Counted from the first letter of the stretch, positions 21,487 through 32,390 are shown. The stretch is DNA of 64,000 nt from Tritrichomonas musculus (GCA_039105265.1 JAPFFF010000002.1:8928001-8992000); one strand, 5' to 3'. Program-made: numbers and translations. The notes: a model not told the origin generated them from the letters alone.

Positions 21487-21805
21487 TTGAATTAGTTTAG
21501 ATTAATAAAGTTATGATTGTTTATTATTACTATTTTATCGTTATTTAAATTATGTTTGTTAAGAATTGATGTTTAATATTAATATAACTGTATTAAGAAT
21601 TAAGATACTGCATTATATCTAAAATTTGTTTTTTCATGTATAACATGTTAATTTAAAATGATTTTTTGTTAACCATATCGTTTTTGAATTTAGAAAATAA
21701 ATGTTTCAATCTAAATGTTTAGATATATGAATTTATTTAAAAAAATATTATTAATTTATAATAAATTATTTTTATATATATTAAAATAAACTATTTTTAT
21801 ATATA
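21487..21805. other. 3' flank of the cyclase gene
   Basis: AT-rich sequence with no gene or clear signal up to the left end of the nested transposon pair at 21806. Confidence 0.4.
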
Positions 21806-23028
21806 GGTCGGTTCAACGGACGGTTTGTGTCAAAAAAGCAAAGCCAAAATCAAAAAAACGTTGGAAATGCTTGGTTTTAGGATATATATTTCACTACTAT
21901 ATTTGGAATAAAATATAAAATTTTGGTGAGATTTCTTGAGTTGAATTTTTTTTTATAAACTTTTTTTTTTTTTTTTCATCCATGCATTAAAACTCATGTT
22001 AATTTTTTATTATATAATTTAAATAAATATATTTAATTGATAATAATTATTTTTTACTCAATAGATAAATAATTAATCAAGATATCAATATTTTATAAAA
22101 ATATATTTACAATTCAGTACTTATAGAATTTTTTGAGCGGTAACTTTTCTGAGGAGAAAAATTCAATTATTATTTTTTATTCATTAACTAAAATAAATTA
22201 AATTTATCTCTGTAAATAAACATAATTTAAAATTGTAATTATTTATTATAAATTATATTTTAAATATTGTTACTATTAATAGTAACTATAATATAAAAAT
22301 ATAGTTCATAAATATATAAAATAATGATATCTAATAATTATTTTTGAATATCATTGAAAATGCTTAACGTGCTTTCAATAGACCCTGAGCATTTCAGTAG
22401 ACCCGGAGCACAAAATTTTATTTTTATTATTTTTCATACAATTTAATTATTTTATTTAATATTTGATGATAAATTATATAAAAATTATTATTTTACATTA
22501 TAATTTTTGTTAAATATTATTTGTTTTACTTTTTTGATTTGGAGATATTTGTAAAATAGTGAAAAATAAAAAAAATTCTGATCGAAATATTTCTGATCAT
22601 ATTTGGTTTTCTTTTTTATAAAAAACGATCAAATCATGGCCAATTTATGCTAAATTGACCTTGCTCCGGGTCTACTGAAATGCTCCGGGTCTATTGAAAG
22701 CACGTTATTTAGAAAATTAAAAAAATGCAAATATATGAATATACATGAATCATTTACGTATTGTTCAAAAAAATGTTATGATATTAGGATAATTATTATT
22801 TATAAATATTTATTAAATAATGATAAAGATTTAAGTATACTTATACATTGGGATTTCTTTTTTTTTTAATCTAAATTTATAAACGTCAATTTCTCAAAAT
22901 TCAACTCAGGGATTTGCTTTATATTTTAAAATTTTAGTCAAAATATAATGTTATATAATATATAATAATATAAAGCTAATTTAACGTTTTTTTAAATTCT
23001 CTGACACAAACCGTCCGTTGAACCGACC
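21806..23028. mobile_element. 1.2 kb TA-flanked inverted-repeat transposon remnant
   Basis: Terminal inverted repeats of about 27 bp begin GGTCGGTTCAACGGACGGTT at 21806 and appear reversed at the right end, 23028. Weaker similarity continues inward (AAAAAAACGTT in both arms). TA dinucleotides flank it at 21804-21805 and 23029-23030, as for Tc1/mariner-type insertions. The interior is non-coding and carries a second element at 22367-22705. Confidence 0.82.
22367..22705. mobile_element. MITE nested inside the 1.2 kb element
   Basis: A 339 bp element with ends ACGTGCTTTCAATAGACC and its reverse complement. Each terminal repeat is itself built of two near-copies of AGACCCGGAGCA-like words (ATTTCAGTAGACCCGGAGCA and its relative), about 42 bp per arm. 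TA at 22365-22366 and 22706-22707 forms the target duplication. It inserted after its 1.2 kb host element had settled. No coding sequence. Confidence 0.8.
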
Positions 23029-23280
23029 TATTTTTATATATTAAAAGCTAGGGAAAATATAAAATAAATATTTTATTTTTCTTTAGAATTTTAACAATAG
23101 AATTGAAATCTTTTTATATAATAAATTTCACAATTTTATATATCTCAAAATTTGAGACTAAAATAAAACAACTTTTCAATAGAATTATACGATATACATA
23201 AAATGTGAAAATCATTATTATTATATTAATCAATATATTTTATATGATGAAAACTGTTTTTTCAATAAAATATAAATTAT

Positions 23281-24729
23281 ATGAAAAATTCAATAACATC
23301 TTCAATTTTTTTTCAATTTTTTCAATACTTTAGTAAACTCATTTTAATGTTTTCTCCAGCTTCTTATATATCTTCTGCATATTCCTTTATTTATTCTTCA
23401 TCTGATGAACAACTTCTTAAAGCTGGAAATTCAGATGTTGAGGGGAATCAAATTCCAATTCCTTCTTTTGATGAAGATTTATTAATCAATTTATGTAATG
23501 ATGCAAAACAAATTTTTAAAAAAGAAGAAAATGTAATCAATATCGATGGAAATGTAATTGTTGTTGGAGACATTCATGGAAGCCTTCATGATTTATTCCG
23601 AATTTTAAAATATATTGAAAATTCTGGGTCAAAGGCAGTTTCCCTTGGTGATTATGTTGATCGTGGAAATTTTTCATTAGAGTGCATCACTTTATTATTT
23701 TCAATGAAAATACTTAAACCGAAATCCTATTATCTAATACGTGGAAATCATGAATTTGAAGAAATGTGCTCACGTTATGGATTTAAATGGGAAATACTTA
23801 ACTATTATGATCCAAATAAGTGTTTTAAAGAAGAAATTGATCAACAAAAAACGAAAAGTGAAGATGAAGACAAATGTAATGAGGAAAGAGAGGAAAATTG
23901 CACTAAAAAGACTTATTTTGCTGACCATATTAACATTAATTGTTATAAATATACTGAAAAACTTTATGATGCTTTCATGAAAGCTTTTTCATATATTCCA
24001 ATTAGCGCCATTATAAACAAAACTTCGATTTGCCTTCATGGAGGACTAACTCCACTTCTTAATAGAATAGAAGAAATAAAAACTCAAATTAAAAGGCCTG
24101 TTACAACTTTTAATGAAAATTTGATTTTGAGTGATATTGTTTGGGGTGACCCCACACGAAATATGTCACATTTATACGATGAAAGTCAAAGAGGAAGAGG
24201 AAAAGTATTTGGTGGGTCTGCTATTGTCAATTTTTTGAACAGTAACAACCTCAAACGACTTATTCGAGGTCATCAATGCGTTGAAGAAGGAATTGAAGAA
24301 TTATTTAACTATAAGTGCATTACTGTGTTTTCTGCCTCATCTTACAGCAATGAAATGGAAAACTCGAGTGGAATTCTCAAAATCTATCAGCAAAATGACC
24401 AAACTGTATTTTTAAATTTTCCTCCTATTAATCGTCTGAGTAAATGTGATACAGTCTATTACAAAGTTCAACCATTCAATCAAAAAAATACAAATCAAGC
24501 TAAATTTAGTATTTGTAATCAAAAGGGTGTAGGTGAAAGAGCTCACTCATTTAATCACATAATTCCATCTTATTTGGAAAAATTTGGTTATCGTCATAAA
24601 ACTTCTTCTACAAGAAATGCAAATACGCATGCTTTGAAAATCCCTCAGCTGAATTCTAAGCCGCAAAAAAGATTCAGTTGCATAATTCATCGTCCGCTTA
24701 TATTAACTCCCAATTTAACCAAAAATTAA
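23281..24729 (+). CDS. PP1/PP2A-type serine/threonine phosphatase, divergent
   Basis: A 482-residue metallophosphatase of the PPP family. All core motifs are present: GDIHG at 96-100, GDYVDRG at 123-129, RGNHE at 154-158, HGGL with H253 and RGH with H331. These residues bind two metal ions and hydrolyse phospho-Ser/Thr. A charged E/K-rich insert of about 25 residues follows the RGNHE block at about 190-215, where ordinary PP1 enzymes have a compact loop. The C-terminal 90 residues are basic and low in complexity. The N-terminus has a hydrophobic, phenylalanine-rich start (about residues 6-40) that may be a signal anchor. It probably removes phosphates placed by kinases such as CK1; specificity is unknown. 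Confidence 0.9.
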   Translation: MKNSITSSIFFQFFQYFSKLILMFSPASYISSAYSFIYSSSDEQLLKAGNSDVEGNQIPIPSFDEDLLINLCNDAKQIFKKEENVINIDGNVIVVGDIHGSLHDLFRILKYIENSGSKAVSLGDYVDRGNFSLECITLLFSMKILKPKSYYLIRGNHEFEEMCSRYGFKWEILNYYDPNKCFKEEIDQQKTKSEDEDKCNEEREENCTKKTYFADHININCYKYTEKLYDAFMKAFSYIPISAIINKTSICLHGGLTPLLNRIEEIKTQIKRPVTTFNENLILSDIVWGDPTRNMSHLYDESQRGRGKVFGGSAIVNFLNSNNLKRLIRGHQCVEEGIEELFNYKCITVFSASSYSNEMENSSGILKIYQQNDQTVFLNFPPINRLSKCDTVYYKVQPFNQKNTNQAKFSICNQKGVGERAHSFNHIIPSYLEKFGYRHKTSSTRNANTHALKIPQLNSKPQKRFSCIIHRPLILTPNLTKN

Positions 24730-25404
24730 ATTTATTTGGAAGTTAAAAAGATGTATGAAGAATTTTGTTATTTTAAAATTGTTTTTTAATCATCTTTGAA
24801 TATGTTTTTTTATACCTATTTGTAAAATTTTATATCATACTGAATGGCTGGAACTTGTTATAAAAAGGTAAGGCATATACAATAGCTTTAAAGATTCTGG
24901 TCATAATAAAAAAAAATTATCATCTATTTTAGAAATAAATGAAAATAAATAATAAACCATTCAAAATTGAATGTATTTACATTCTCAGAATTACAAAATC
25001 AATATATTGAATTTTAAATAAACGATCATATTCATTAGAATTGTTTAAATTAATAGATTCTTCAAATTATTATAATCAAACTTGATATTTGGTAGAGAAA
25101 AAGCATTTTAACCTCTTTTGTTGAGACCGATATTTCAATGAAAATAGATAATTCAATAAAAATTTAATATTTTTTTAAATTTTTAAAAATCAACAATAAT
25201 TATAGAAATTTCATTAAAAATATAACATTTTATATAATAGTAATTATAAAAATTATATGTTATTTGTTTTAAAAATAAAAAATTACAGATTAATATTGTA
25301 TAATCTAATAAATATGAGTTTGTATTGTAAAATAAAATTTCAATGATTAAATTCAAATTTATGAAGGTTTTATTTTATAGCCATATTCATTTCATTTTAT
25401 ACAC
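24730..25404. other. intergenic region between phosphatase and C2 gene
   Basis: AT-rich with no coding frame. Just before the C2 start, the stretch ATTCATTTCATTTTA resembles the trichomonad initiator consensus TCAYWYTCATTA and lies about 15 bases upstream of the ATG, which fits the short leaders known in this group. Confidence 0.5.
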
Positions 25405-25806
25405 ATGCAACTTCATATAAGAGCAGTGGAAGCCGCTGAAGTCCCTAAGATGGATGTCATTGGTAAATCTGATCCATATCTTATATTCACATTAAGCACA
25501 TCATCGCAAAAATGGAAGACAAAATATAAAAAAAATACAGATATACCAGTTTGGAACGAAGAATTTCATCTTCCAATCACATCTAATATGGGAGATGTTC
25601 TCCATGTCGAGTTATATGATAAAGATGACGTATCAAAGGATGATATTATTTCTACAATGGATTTCAGAGTAAATTCTTTCCCTGTTGGTAAAGTTACTGA
25701 CACATGGTACAATTTCAACCCAGCAAAGGGAGTGAAAAGTGGTGGAAAAGTTCGTCTTGTATTTCATCTTGATCGCTCTGGGCAAACACCTTTTATTAAT
25801 CATTAA
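25405..25806 (+). CDS. small single C2-domain protein
   Basis: A 133-residue protein made almost entirely of one C2 domain, a calcium-dependent phospholipid-binding fold. Acidic residues in the calcium loops are visible: D17 and D23 in MDVIGKSDPY, and D72, D74, D75 and D79/D80 in the YDKDDVSKDD loop. The WNEEF strand motif is at about 50-54. Such stand-alone C2 proteins are common in trichomonads and probably bind membranes when calcium rises. The ending HLDRSG and a short tail leave no room for another domain. The stop lies in TAAA. Confidence 0.9.
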   Translation: MQLHIRAVEAAEVPKMDVIGKSDPYLIFTLSTSSQKWKTKYKKNTDIPVWNEEFHLPITSNMGDVLHVELYDKDDVSKDDIISTMDFRVNSFPVGKVTDTWYNFNPAKGVKSGGKVRLVFHLDRSGQTPFINH

Positions 25807-26737
25807 ATAACATGAAATCAATAAACTCTATGACAATGAATTACATATTATTATATACAAAATTAATAGATAATTCCATATTAAAATTTAATTATGAATT
25901 ATTTCATATTATTATAAAAATGGTTTATATTTTAATATGTTTGATGATTTTCTGAGTTTTTTATATCAAAAAATGAAGAAATCGAGAGATTATGTCGTAT
26001 TGAGATATATTAAAAATCAATAAAAATTCAAATTTATTACCTCAATGTAAACCATTTTTTTCCTTTTTGGATATAATATTCATTCATCAAAACATATAAA
26101 AATATGATTAATCGAATTCTCTAAAAGTGGAATATCCCAATGGTGTCTTTGTAAACCACGTTAATTTCATTTGATTTTCAATAGTATATAATAATTTTTA
26201 AGGCCTAGAGAATAAATATCATCAAATAAGGAAGTTAAAACTGAAAAAGTGTTTTCTGAATATATTTGGTCATATTAAAAATTTATTGATTTGAATTGTT
26301 GTAATTTTATGAATAAATAAGTTCAAGCTCCTTTTACATTGAACATAGAAAAAATGGTGATCATGTAATTTCATGAATGTTGCATTGAAAGTCAAAAAAT
26401 TTCATTTGATACACCCGTAAGAGGTATTCATGTTAAGTGACTTAACGTCTTTTTGAATTTTTCTAATCTCATTATTTCCATCAATATTAAGTCACATGCA
26501 TTCAAATCAATATTTTTTAATTGGTTGCTCGATATAATCATTTTAAGAATGTCTAACACTTTTAATGTTATAAAATTTTTAATCTGATATATCTTTAATA
26601 TTTCATTCAATCTTTATGATTTTTAAAAATTCCAAATATATTTATATTAATACACATAATATTAATTAAATTATTAGATTTTTCAAATTTAATTAGATTT
26701 ATAAACAGAAATAAAAAGAAATTAAAATTTTTTTCAT
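25807..26737. other. intergenic region, nothing recognised
   Basis: AT-rich sequence with no persuasive coding frame, RNA or repeat end. The 60-codon reverse frame near 26428-26610 has no recognisable features. Confidence 0.45.
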
Positions 26738-27619
26738 ATATAAACAAAGGTATGGAAACTTCCATCCACTCGACAGATCATTTTCATTTCAGAATATAAT
26801 TTTTTAATGATAGTATTAATGATAAATATAATATAAAAAAGGCATATTTTTCGAGAGGAATTTAAGATAAAGATAGATTATTTTTTTCTAAAAAATTGAA
26901 TCCAAATCTGGCTATTTTAATTCAAAAAAAAATATAATTATTTTTATTTTATTATTACTTTTTCAAATATAATTATATAAATATATTATATTTTGTACCG
27001 AAATAACGCGTAATTCGTTGGATTGATATTTCATATCATAAGTGATATGAACCAATTTGACCTAACAGGTAAATTTTTTTTGACCTAAAAGATGAATTTA
27101 TTTTTTCCAAAAGTTATATGAGTTTCTTTGAGAAATTGTTTCATATTTTTCCTCACATTTATATTTCAAATTCAATTCCCTGTTCTTTTAAACCATCTTT
27201 TCCATTCTAAAATGATGAACAAAATAGAATCTTTAAGAAATTAAAAAATCATTTAGATTTGTTAGAAAATTATTTGCTGGACAACACACAACAAAGTCCC
27301 CAAATTTTACCAAATAAAAGCGATTTGCAAAGCAAATCTCTAGAAGATTTTAACAAATCACGGATAACTAAACCAAATAGAGATAATTCTTTCACAATAT
27401 CTTTCCCTAAATCTCAAACAAGCTCTCCGATTTTGCATAAAAAATATAGTGAAGAATCATTCATAAATTCTTAGGTGTGGAAATTTATCCTTTAAACAAA
27501 ATTTTATCCTAAATTTATCCTAAATTTTTTTTTTAAGAAAAACTCGTAAATTTTAAGTAATGATCTGAGGAAAGCGTGGAAAAACAAAAAAAAAAACAAA
27601 ATTTTTTAATTTAAATCTA

Positions 27620-28108
27620 GGGTTGACTGTCCAGTGAAATGACTGTCCCTACCTTCACTTTTTCTAAAAAATACGTTATTTTTGTCACTTTTTTTGGACA
27701 GAAAATCGTTATTTACGTCTATATTTGGTCGGAAAATACTCAAAATTTGAAAGAGCAGTCCACTAACAAAAATGATGGATAGTTTTTTCTTTAGTTAATT
27801 AATCAAAATGTTTCAAAGATAGCAATTGATTTTTAAAATAAAATGGAGAAGAAAAAACGTTGACCAAAATTTTGAAAGCAATTAAATGAGTATTATCAAA
27901 TATTGAAAAACAATAAAAATTTTATTCCGATAAAAATCAAAAATTTTCTAATTCAAATCAAAACAAATATCAATTCAAAATTTGAGGGGCTGTCCACAAT
28001 TGAATTGGCTGTCCAAATATGGACCGATTTGGACTGTGGACAGCTGGTGTAAAAAAATACGTTGCTTTTTGGACAGTCTCCTTTGAAAAAGTTGTGGACA
28101 GTCAAACT
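27620..28108. mobile_element. MITE with repeated ACTGTCC words
   Basis: A 489 bp element whose ends read GGGTTGACTGTCCA and, reversed, AGTTTGACTGTCCA, flanked by TA at 27618-27619 and 28109-28110. The motif ACTGTCC or its complement GGACAGT, and shorter CTGTCC words, recur several times inside each arm and near 27989-28050. Clusters of sub-terminal words like these are typical transposase-binding arrays. Non-coding. Confidence 0.72.
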
Positions 28109-28573
28109 TAGATTTAAATATAATATTTATTTATTATTAAAAAGGAAAGTTTTTGTTTAAATAATATCATTTTTAGCTGTTTTATTATCATTATTTGGAA
28201 TATTATTTAAAATTTTTATTGCAATTTTCAAAATTTGCGAGAATTGCTTTTTTTTCATCGAAAAAAATTAGTTAATCAAAAACAATGATGAATATGTAAA
28301 AAAAGGTAACAAAATATTTTTTTTCATCATCTCACATTATATAATAATGATGTGATTGGTTAAAAAATCATCGTTTTTTTATATAAATAATCATATCTTT
28401 TGTTTATCTTAATTAAATTCTTATTAATGTCAATATATATAGTTTATGTATATTTATATATATATATATGATATAAAATGAAGTTAATTCGTTTTATTAT
28501 TTGGAATATTCATTTTGAATTAATTCTATCTATTATAAAAATTCAATGCACGATTAACTATTTTTGAATTCTA

Positions 28574-29184
28574 AAGTCGGATTCAAAATGCTTAGGACAT
28601 TCTCTCAAAAAAATTCTGATAAAAGTGAAAAACAAAATTTTCAATTGAATACTAATAAAATCTCATTTATTTTAAGCCAAGAAGAGCAATATGAATAAAT
28701 CATACGCAAAAAAAGCATTTTAAAAAAAGAATCACCACTTTAAAACATCTCGAGAATAGATATTTATGCTCCAGATAGAAATTTCTTGAATTATCATAAA
28801 TAAGCTAGGCTTTATATTGGTGGTCATTTTAGGTTGGAAATGACCAGTATTAAAGCATTTTATAGCTCCAAGTGACCGGTTGCCAAAAAGTGGTCATTGA
28901 CTATTTAAAGCCTAGTCAATAAGATTCATGCTAGGTTTTACTATCCAGACGAGTTTTCATAGAAAAAGTCATAGAACTATCCCTATCCACTTTCAATTTT
29001 ATCTTTTAGGTCTCAATAAAAAGATTTCTTCTAAAGTTTTCTTTTTAAATTTTCGTTTTATTTGAGCTTGACACTTTTTCATTTTCTGAGTATCTCTGAA
29101 TTTCTTGCATGCAGCTTGGGACACTTTTGAATGGATTTCTATGGTAATTTAAAAAGTTTGTCCCAAGCTAATTGAATCCGACTT
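28574..29184. mobile_element. MITE with AAGTCGGATTC ends
   Basis: A 611 bp element bounded by AAGTCGGATTCAAAATGCTT and the reversed end AAGTCGGATTCAATTAGCTT, flanked by TA at 28572-28573 and 29185-29186. A third copy of this end (AAGTCGAATTCAAAAAGCTT) stands alone at 30986. It contains the smaller element at 28808-28912. Confidence 0.75.
28808..28912. mobile_element. 105 bp MITE, innermost layer of the nest
   Basis: Ends GGCTTTATATTGGTGGTCA and, reversed, GGCTTTAAATAGTCAATGACCAC, flanked by TA at 28806-28807 and 28913-28914. Inner copies of TGACC or GGTCA recur. This is the fourth nesting level counted from the Mutator-like element. Confidence 0.65.
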
Positions 29185-30617
29185 TATAACTTTTTTTATT
29201 TATAGCTTAATTGAAATTATTTCAATAAGTATATTCAATATCTTTTTGAAATAAATATAATATAATATATGATATATCATATATTTATTGTAGATTTTAC
29301 GTATTTTTAGATTCAATTATATTCAAAATTTTAGAAAATTTTGAGAGTAAATTAATAGAAAAAAATTTTACGTTTAGAAATATTTTTTTTTGGATGGAAT
29401 CAACTTTGTTTACAAGAGAAAGCATTTAATCATTATATGAACAACAATTATCGTTAATAGTTCTAGCAATTTGTAACAAATTTTATCCTGTTTTTCTATT
29501 TTTGCTCACTTTTTTTTTTATTTTTTATTAACTTCGATACTGACTGTCAATTTAATATTCAGCGATATATTTACAAAACAAAATTTATTTATCTACTGCA
29601 ATATTGCAAAAAAAAAAAAATCCAAAATTTTTATTTTTATTCCAAAATTTTTATACTTTCTTTTTTTCTCCAAAAAAAAAAGCATATATAAATAGATACA
29701 ATTTATCATACACCACTTTTGCTTATTTTTTTTTATTTTTTTTTTTTATCCCAAACTTATCCTAAAAAGTGACAAAAGGATAAATTTCCACAACTAACAT
29801 AAATTCAAATAAATTAATAAACAAATCTAATTGTAATAACAATATTTATTCTAATATTGATCAAAAATTTAGAAAAATCTATGAATAATAAAAATAAATC
29901 ATTTGATTATAAGAAAAATAAAATGTGTTGGAATTTAAAAGAGAATTGTTATGTAAATCACTGTTAGTTTGTAAAATCGGAGAGCTTGTTTGAGATTTAG
30001 GGAAAGAAATTGTGAAAGAATTTATGCTTTATATACAAATTTTTTTTAATAAATTAACCTATTTGGTGAAAAAAAATTCGCCTACTATGGTCAAAAATAA
30101 ATTTCATATCATCTGTGATATGAAGTATACAAAAAATTGATAACATCATATAAGATCTCGAAATCCACTCGAAAAACATGGCCTTTTTTTTATTTTATTT
30201 TCTAATAAATAAAAAAATGAAGAACATATAAAAAAACTAAAAACTTTTGTCGACTCGTTCTTTTTCAAATTGATTTTTTCTAAAAAAAACATTTTTTTCT
30301 TATTACATATTTTATATGATTTGAATTCAGCACTTTCATGCTATTATTAAGTATGTTAAGAATCCGTAGGATCAATATTATACATGTATTAAATTTTGAT
30401 GAGGAATTTTTGTTGATCAAAAATTTCAACTTTTTACATTTTTTTTTTTTGTTGTTGTTTTTCAGTAATAAAATTAAAATTATATTTTTTTGATTTTATA
30501 TTTGTGTTGCAAATATTATATACATGAAGATGGATCAATTTTTAATTAAAAATGATTAATATTCAAGCTTTTTTTGCATAAAACAAAATTGAATTGAAAA
30601 AGAGTTTCCATACCTTT

Positions 30618-31029
30618 ATATAAACTTATCATATCTTTTTTTTTAGCCTAAAATTATATAATACTTTTCCATATGATATTTTATTATATGCATTAATATA
30701 TATGTTGGTGCTTAAGATATTCATACGCTTAATTTTGAGAAATAATGGTTTTGATTTTAATGATTTATTTTAATGGTGTAAAATGTCATAAAAAGGGTTT
30801 AAAAATATGTATTTCAAGAAATAAGAAAGTATTCAAGTATATATATCACTAAACATATTTATTGTATTTTGAATATTATTGTATTTTATTTTTTATTGTA
30901 AAAATAAAATGATTAATCAAGCTTTTTTTTAATTGATTAATTAAAAATATATTATTTCAATATTTATTTTATTTCATTCAATATAAAGTCGAATTCAAAA
31001 AGCTTGGGACAAACTTTTTAATCCAGGGT
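30618..31029. other. gap with a lone transposon end
   Basis: AT-rich sequence. At 30986-31014 it carries AAGTCGAATTCAAAAAGCTTGGGACA..., a single copy of the end of the MITE at 28574-29184, preceded by TA. No partner end was found by eye. It is either a truncated MITE cut by the hAT-like element that follows, or part of that element. Confidence 0.5.
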
Positions 31030-31485
31030 TTGTTATTCCGATGAAAGATCAATTAAGATCACACATTTTAGAACATTCACAATCCGTTTTAGAAAAAGGA
31101 ATTGCTGATTTACGAGGGTTCACTTGTAGATGGAGCTTCACTTATATCTTTACATGTCTATGCATTTGTTTTGGTCTGCAAAGACGGCTTAAGTCTAGAT
31201 GGATTTAGAGAAGTAGAAGACCAATCTGGTGACAAAATTGCTAAAGCAATTTCTGATATACTTAAGATATGTAATCAACATAGCATCACAATTAGTTGCA
31301 TCGTAAGTGATAATGCTGCTTCTTTAAAATCGGCGATTACTAGCAACGACCCTAAAAAAGAATTTACATTAAAAGCCTTAATTGTAATGGAGGTTTTAAG
31401 ATGCTCCTTCGCTGCTCACACATCACAATTAAGTGTAAAAGATCTGATTAGCACCATTCCTTTCCTAGAAGAGTATCTTAGCAAA
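31030..31485 (+). pseudogene. N-terminal side of a decayed hAT-type transposase gene
   Basis: The + strand codes for a transposase-like segment with the start of an RNase-H-like catalytic fold. The longest open part, 31102-31500, reads LVCKDGLSLDGF, then SDNAASL and a region before a conserved Cys/His. The pattern, with IVSDNAA as the second catalytic-Asp motif, matches hAT-family transposases. An open stretch just upstream (about 31037-31110) is in another frame. The gene is cut at 31485 by the outer Polinton and its other half lies at 58905-59881. This is an inactive host-site transposon. Confidence 0.65.
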
Positions 31486-31584
31486 AGTAGTATATACTAG
31501 TCGGTTTCCGCGGGGCACGGCTGCCCACGGGTCAACACGAACTAGTTAAAAATAAAAATAAAAAAAAAAAAAAAAAAAAAAAAT
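31486..31584 (+). repeat. left terminal inverted repeat of the outer Polinton
   Basis: It pairs with 58786-58899. The outer 65 bases are almost identical, with two visible differences, and include the GC-rich core CGCGGGGCACGGCTGCCCAC. An A-rich tract follows, mirrored by a T-rich tract on the right. Confidence 0.85.
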
Positions 31585-31647
31585 TTAAAAAAAAATTCTT
31601 CTTCTTCTTTTCATGTTATCCCACCCACCCACCTCAAAGCTCACCAT

Positions 31648-31709
31648 TTATGAAACGGCACAGGTACCCCACCCCACAACCGCCCATCTATGAAACGGCA
31701 CAGGTACCT
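31648..31709 (+). repeat. two direct copies of a 21 bp word before the HNH gene
   Basis: CTATGAAACGGCACAGGTACC or its one-base variant occurs twice about 40 bp apart in a C-rich stretch, 40-100 bases before the HNH start. It may be a promoter or replication element of the outer Polinton; function is inferred only from position. Confidence 0.5.
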
Positions 31710-31747
31710 GCCCCGAGAATCTCGTACCTATTTCTTTCTATATGTAA

Positions 31748-32083
31748 ATGTCATTTGTGCCACTCAAAGGCTTTACTAACGACTATGAGATACTGAATAG
31801 GTACCCCTTTACTATAAGACGTAAGAGTAATCATTTTATATGCAAAGATGCAAAACATATAAAGGGGTATATACGTGTATGTCTAAATGGCGACTACTAC
31901 TTGAAACATGTACTTATAGCAAGACAGTTCATACCAAATGATGACCCACAACATAAAACAGAGGTAGACCATATCAATAGGAATAGGGCTGACTACCATC
32001 TAAGCAACTTAAGATGGATAACCCCAACTGATAGTAACTATAACAGGGATATGCCCAAAATTATAAATGCGAGGGCAGATTAG
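31748..32083 (+). CDS. HNH homing-type endonuclease
   Basis: A 111-residue protein with an HNH nuclease motif: VDHINRNRADYHLSNLRW at about 78-95 supplies the metal-binding H and N residues, and the N-terminal 60 residues resemble the NUMOD4/intron-encoded HNH layout. Free-standing HNH enzymes cut DNA at or near specific sites and often spread as selfish genes inside viruses and plasmids. It is the first gene next to the left terminal repeat and converges with the small reverse gene at 32061-32324, overlapping it by 23 bases. Nothing in the inner Polinton resembles it. Confidence 0.82.
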   Translation: MSFVPLKGFTNDYEILNRYPFTIRRKSNHFICKDAKHIKGYIRVCLNGDYYLKHVLIARQFIPNDDPQHKTEVDHINRNRADYHLSNLRWITPTDSNYNRDMPKIINARAD

Positions 32084-32324
32084 ATATTTGGTACTCTAAG
32101 AACTCAAAGGCAAAATGTTCTATTTGGTCGATAAATTCCAAATCACCATCTTTCATAATTACATTAAGAATTTCAGGTTCGAAATACTCAGCAGCTAACT
32201 CTTTTATCTTTTTAATTAAAATATCACATACACCCTCATTAGTCTCACATCTATAATCATAGAGGTAAGACACTATTTTATAGAGGATATTCATACGCTC
32301 TTTTATGGTCATGTAATAAGCCAT
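32061..32324 (-). CDS. small acidic protein of unknown function
   Basis: An 87-residue, largely helical, acidic protein with a start ATG preceded by a short AT-rich leader. It is tail-to-tail with the HNH gene and shares 23 bases with it. No family recognised. The clean reading frame, helical pattern and codon use similar to its neighbours are the only support. Confidence 0.5.
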   Translation of the reverse strand: MAYYMTIKERMNILYKIVSYLYDYRCETNEGVCDILIKKIKELAAEYFEPEILNVIMKDGDLEFIDQIEHFAFEFLEYQISNLPSHL

Positions 32325-32390
32325 TTATACAGAAATAAAAAAATGAAATGAACAATAGAAAAATATTTAGTCATTTCACTTTTTTCTTTG

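Larger units (their letters stand above)
27474..29794. mobile_element. inverted-repeat element inserted in the Mutator-like element
   Basis: Ends GGTGTGGAAATTTATCC (left) and, reversed, GTTGTGGAAATTTATCC (right) flank 2.3 kb. TA occurs on both sides (27472-27473 and 29795-29796). Further in, both arms repeat TTTATCC or TTATCC words. There is no coding sequence. It sits close to the centre of the larger palindromic element and itself carries two further elements. Confidence 0.65.
26746..30617. mobile_element. Non-autonomous DNA transposon with long inverted repeats, Mutator-like
   Basis: The 3872 bp element starts AAAGGTATGGAAACT and ends with AGTTTCCATACCTTT. It is flanked by ATATAAAC at 26738-26745 and 30618-30625, an 8-9 bp target duplication. 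The two arms, about 26746-27473 and 29795-30617, are diverged inverted copies over hundreds of bases. Paired blocks include AGGCATATTTTTCGAG with its mirror near 30180, TTTCATATCATAAGTGATAT with its mirror near 30100, and a 50 bp block at 27383-27435 mirrored at 29965-30020. Long arms with 8-11 bp duplications suggest a Mutator-like, foldback-type element. The 71-codon frame at 27259-27474 is arm sequence, not a gene. Confidence 0.75.

Noticed and set aside
27259-27474. 71-codon forward frame
   Set aside because: It is the arm of a diverged palindrome whose mirror lies at about 29965-30020, so it is transposon arm sequence.
31495-31500. Outer Polinton edge at ACTAGTCGG with a short ATAT duplication
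   Set aside because: Inverted similarity continues outward to AGTAG, matching the inner element's end, and gives a clean 5 bp duplication (GCAAA).
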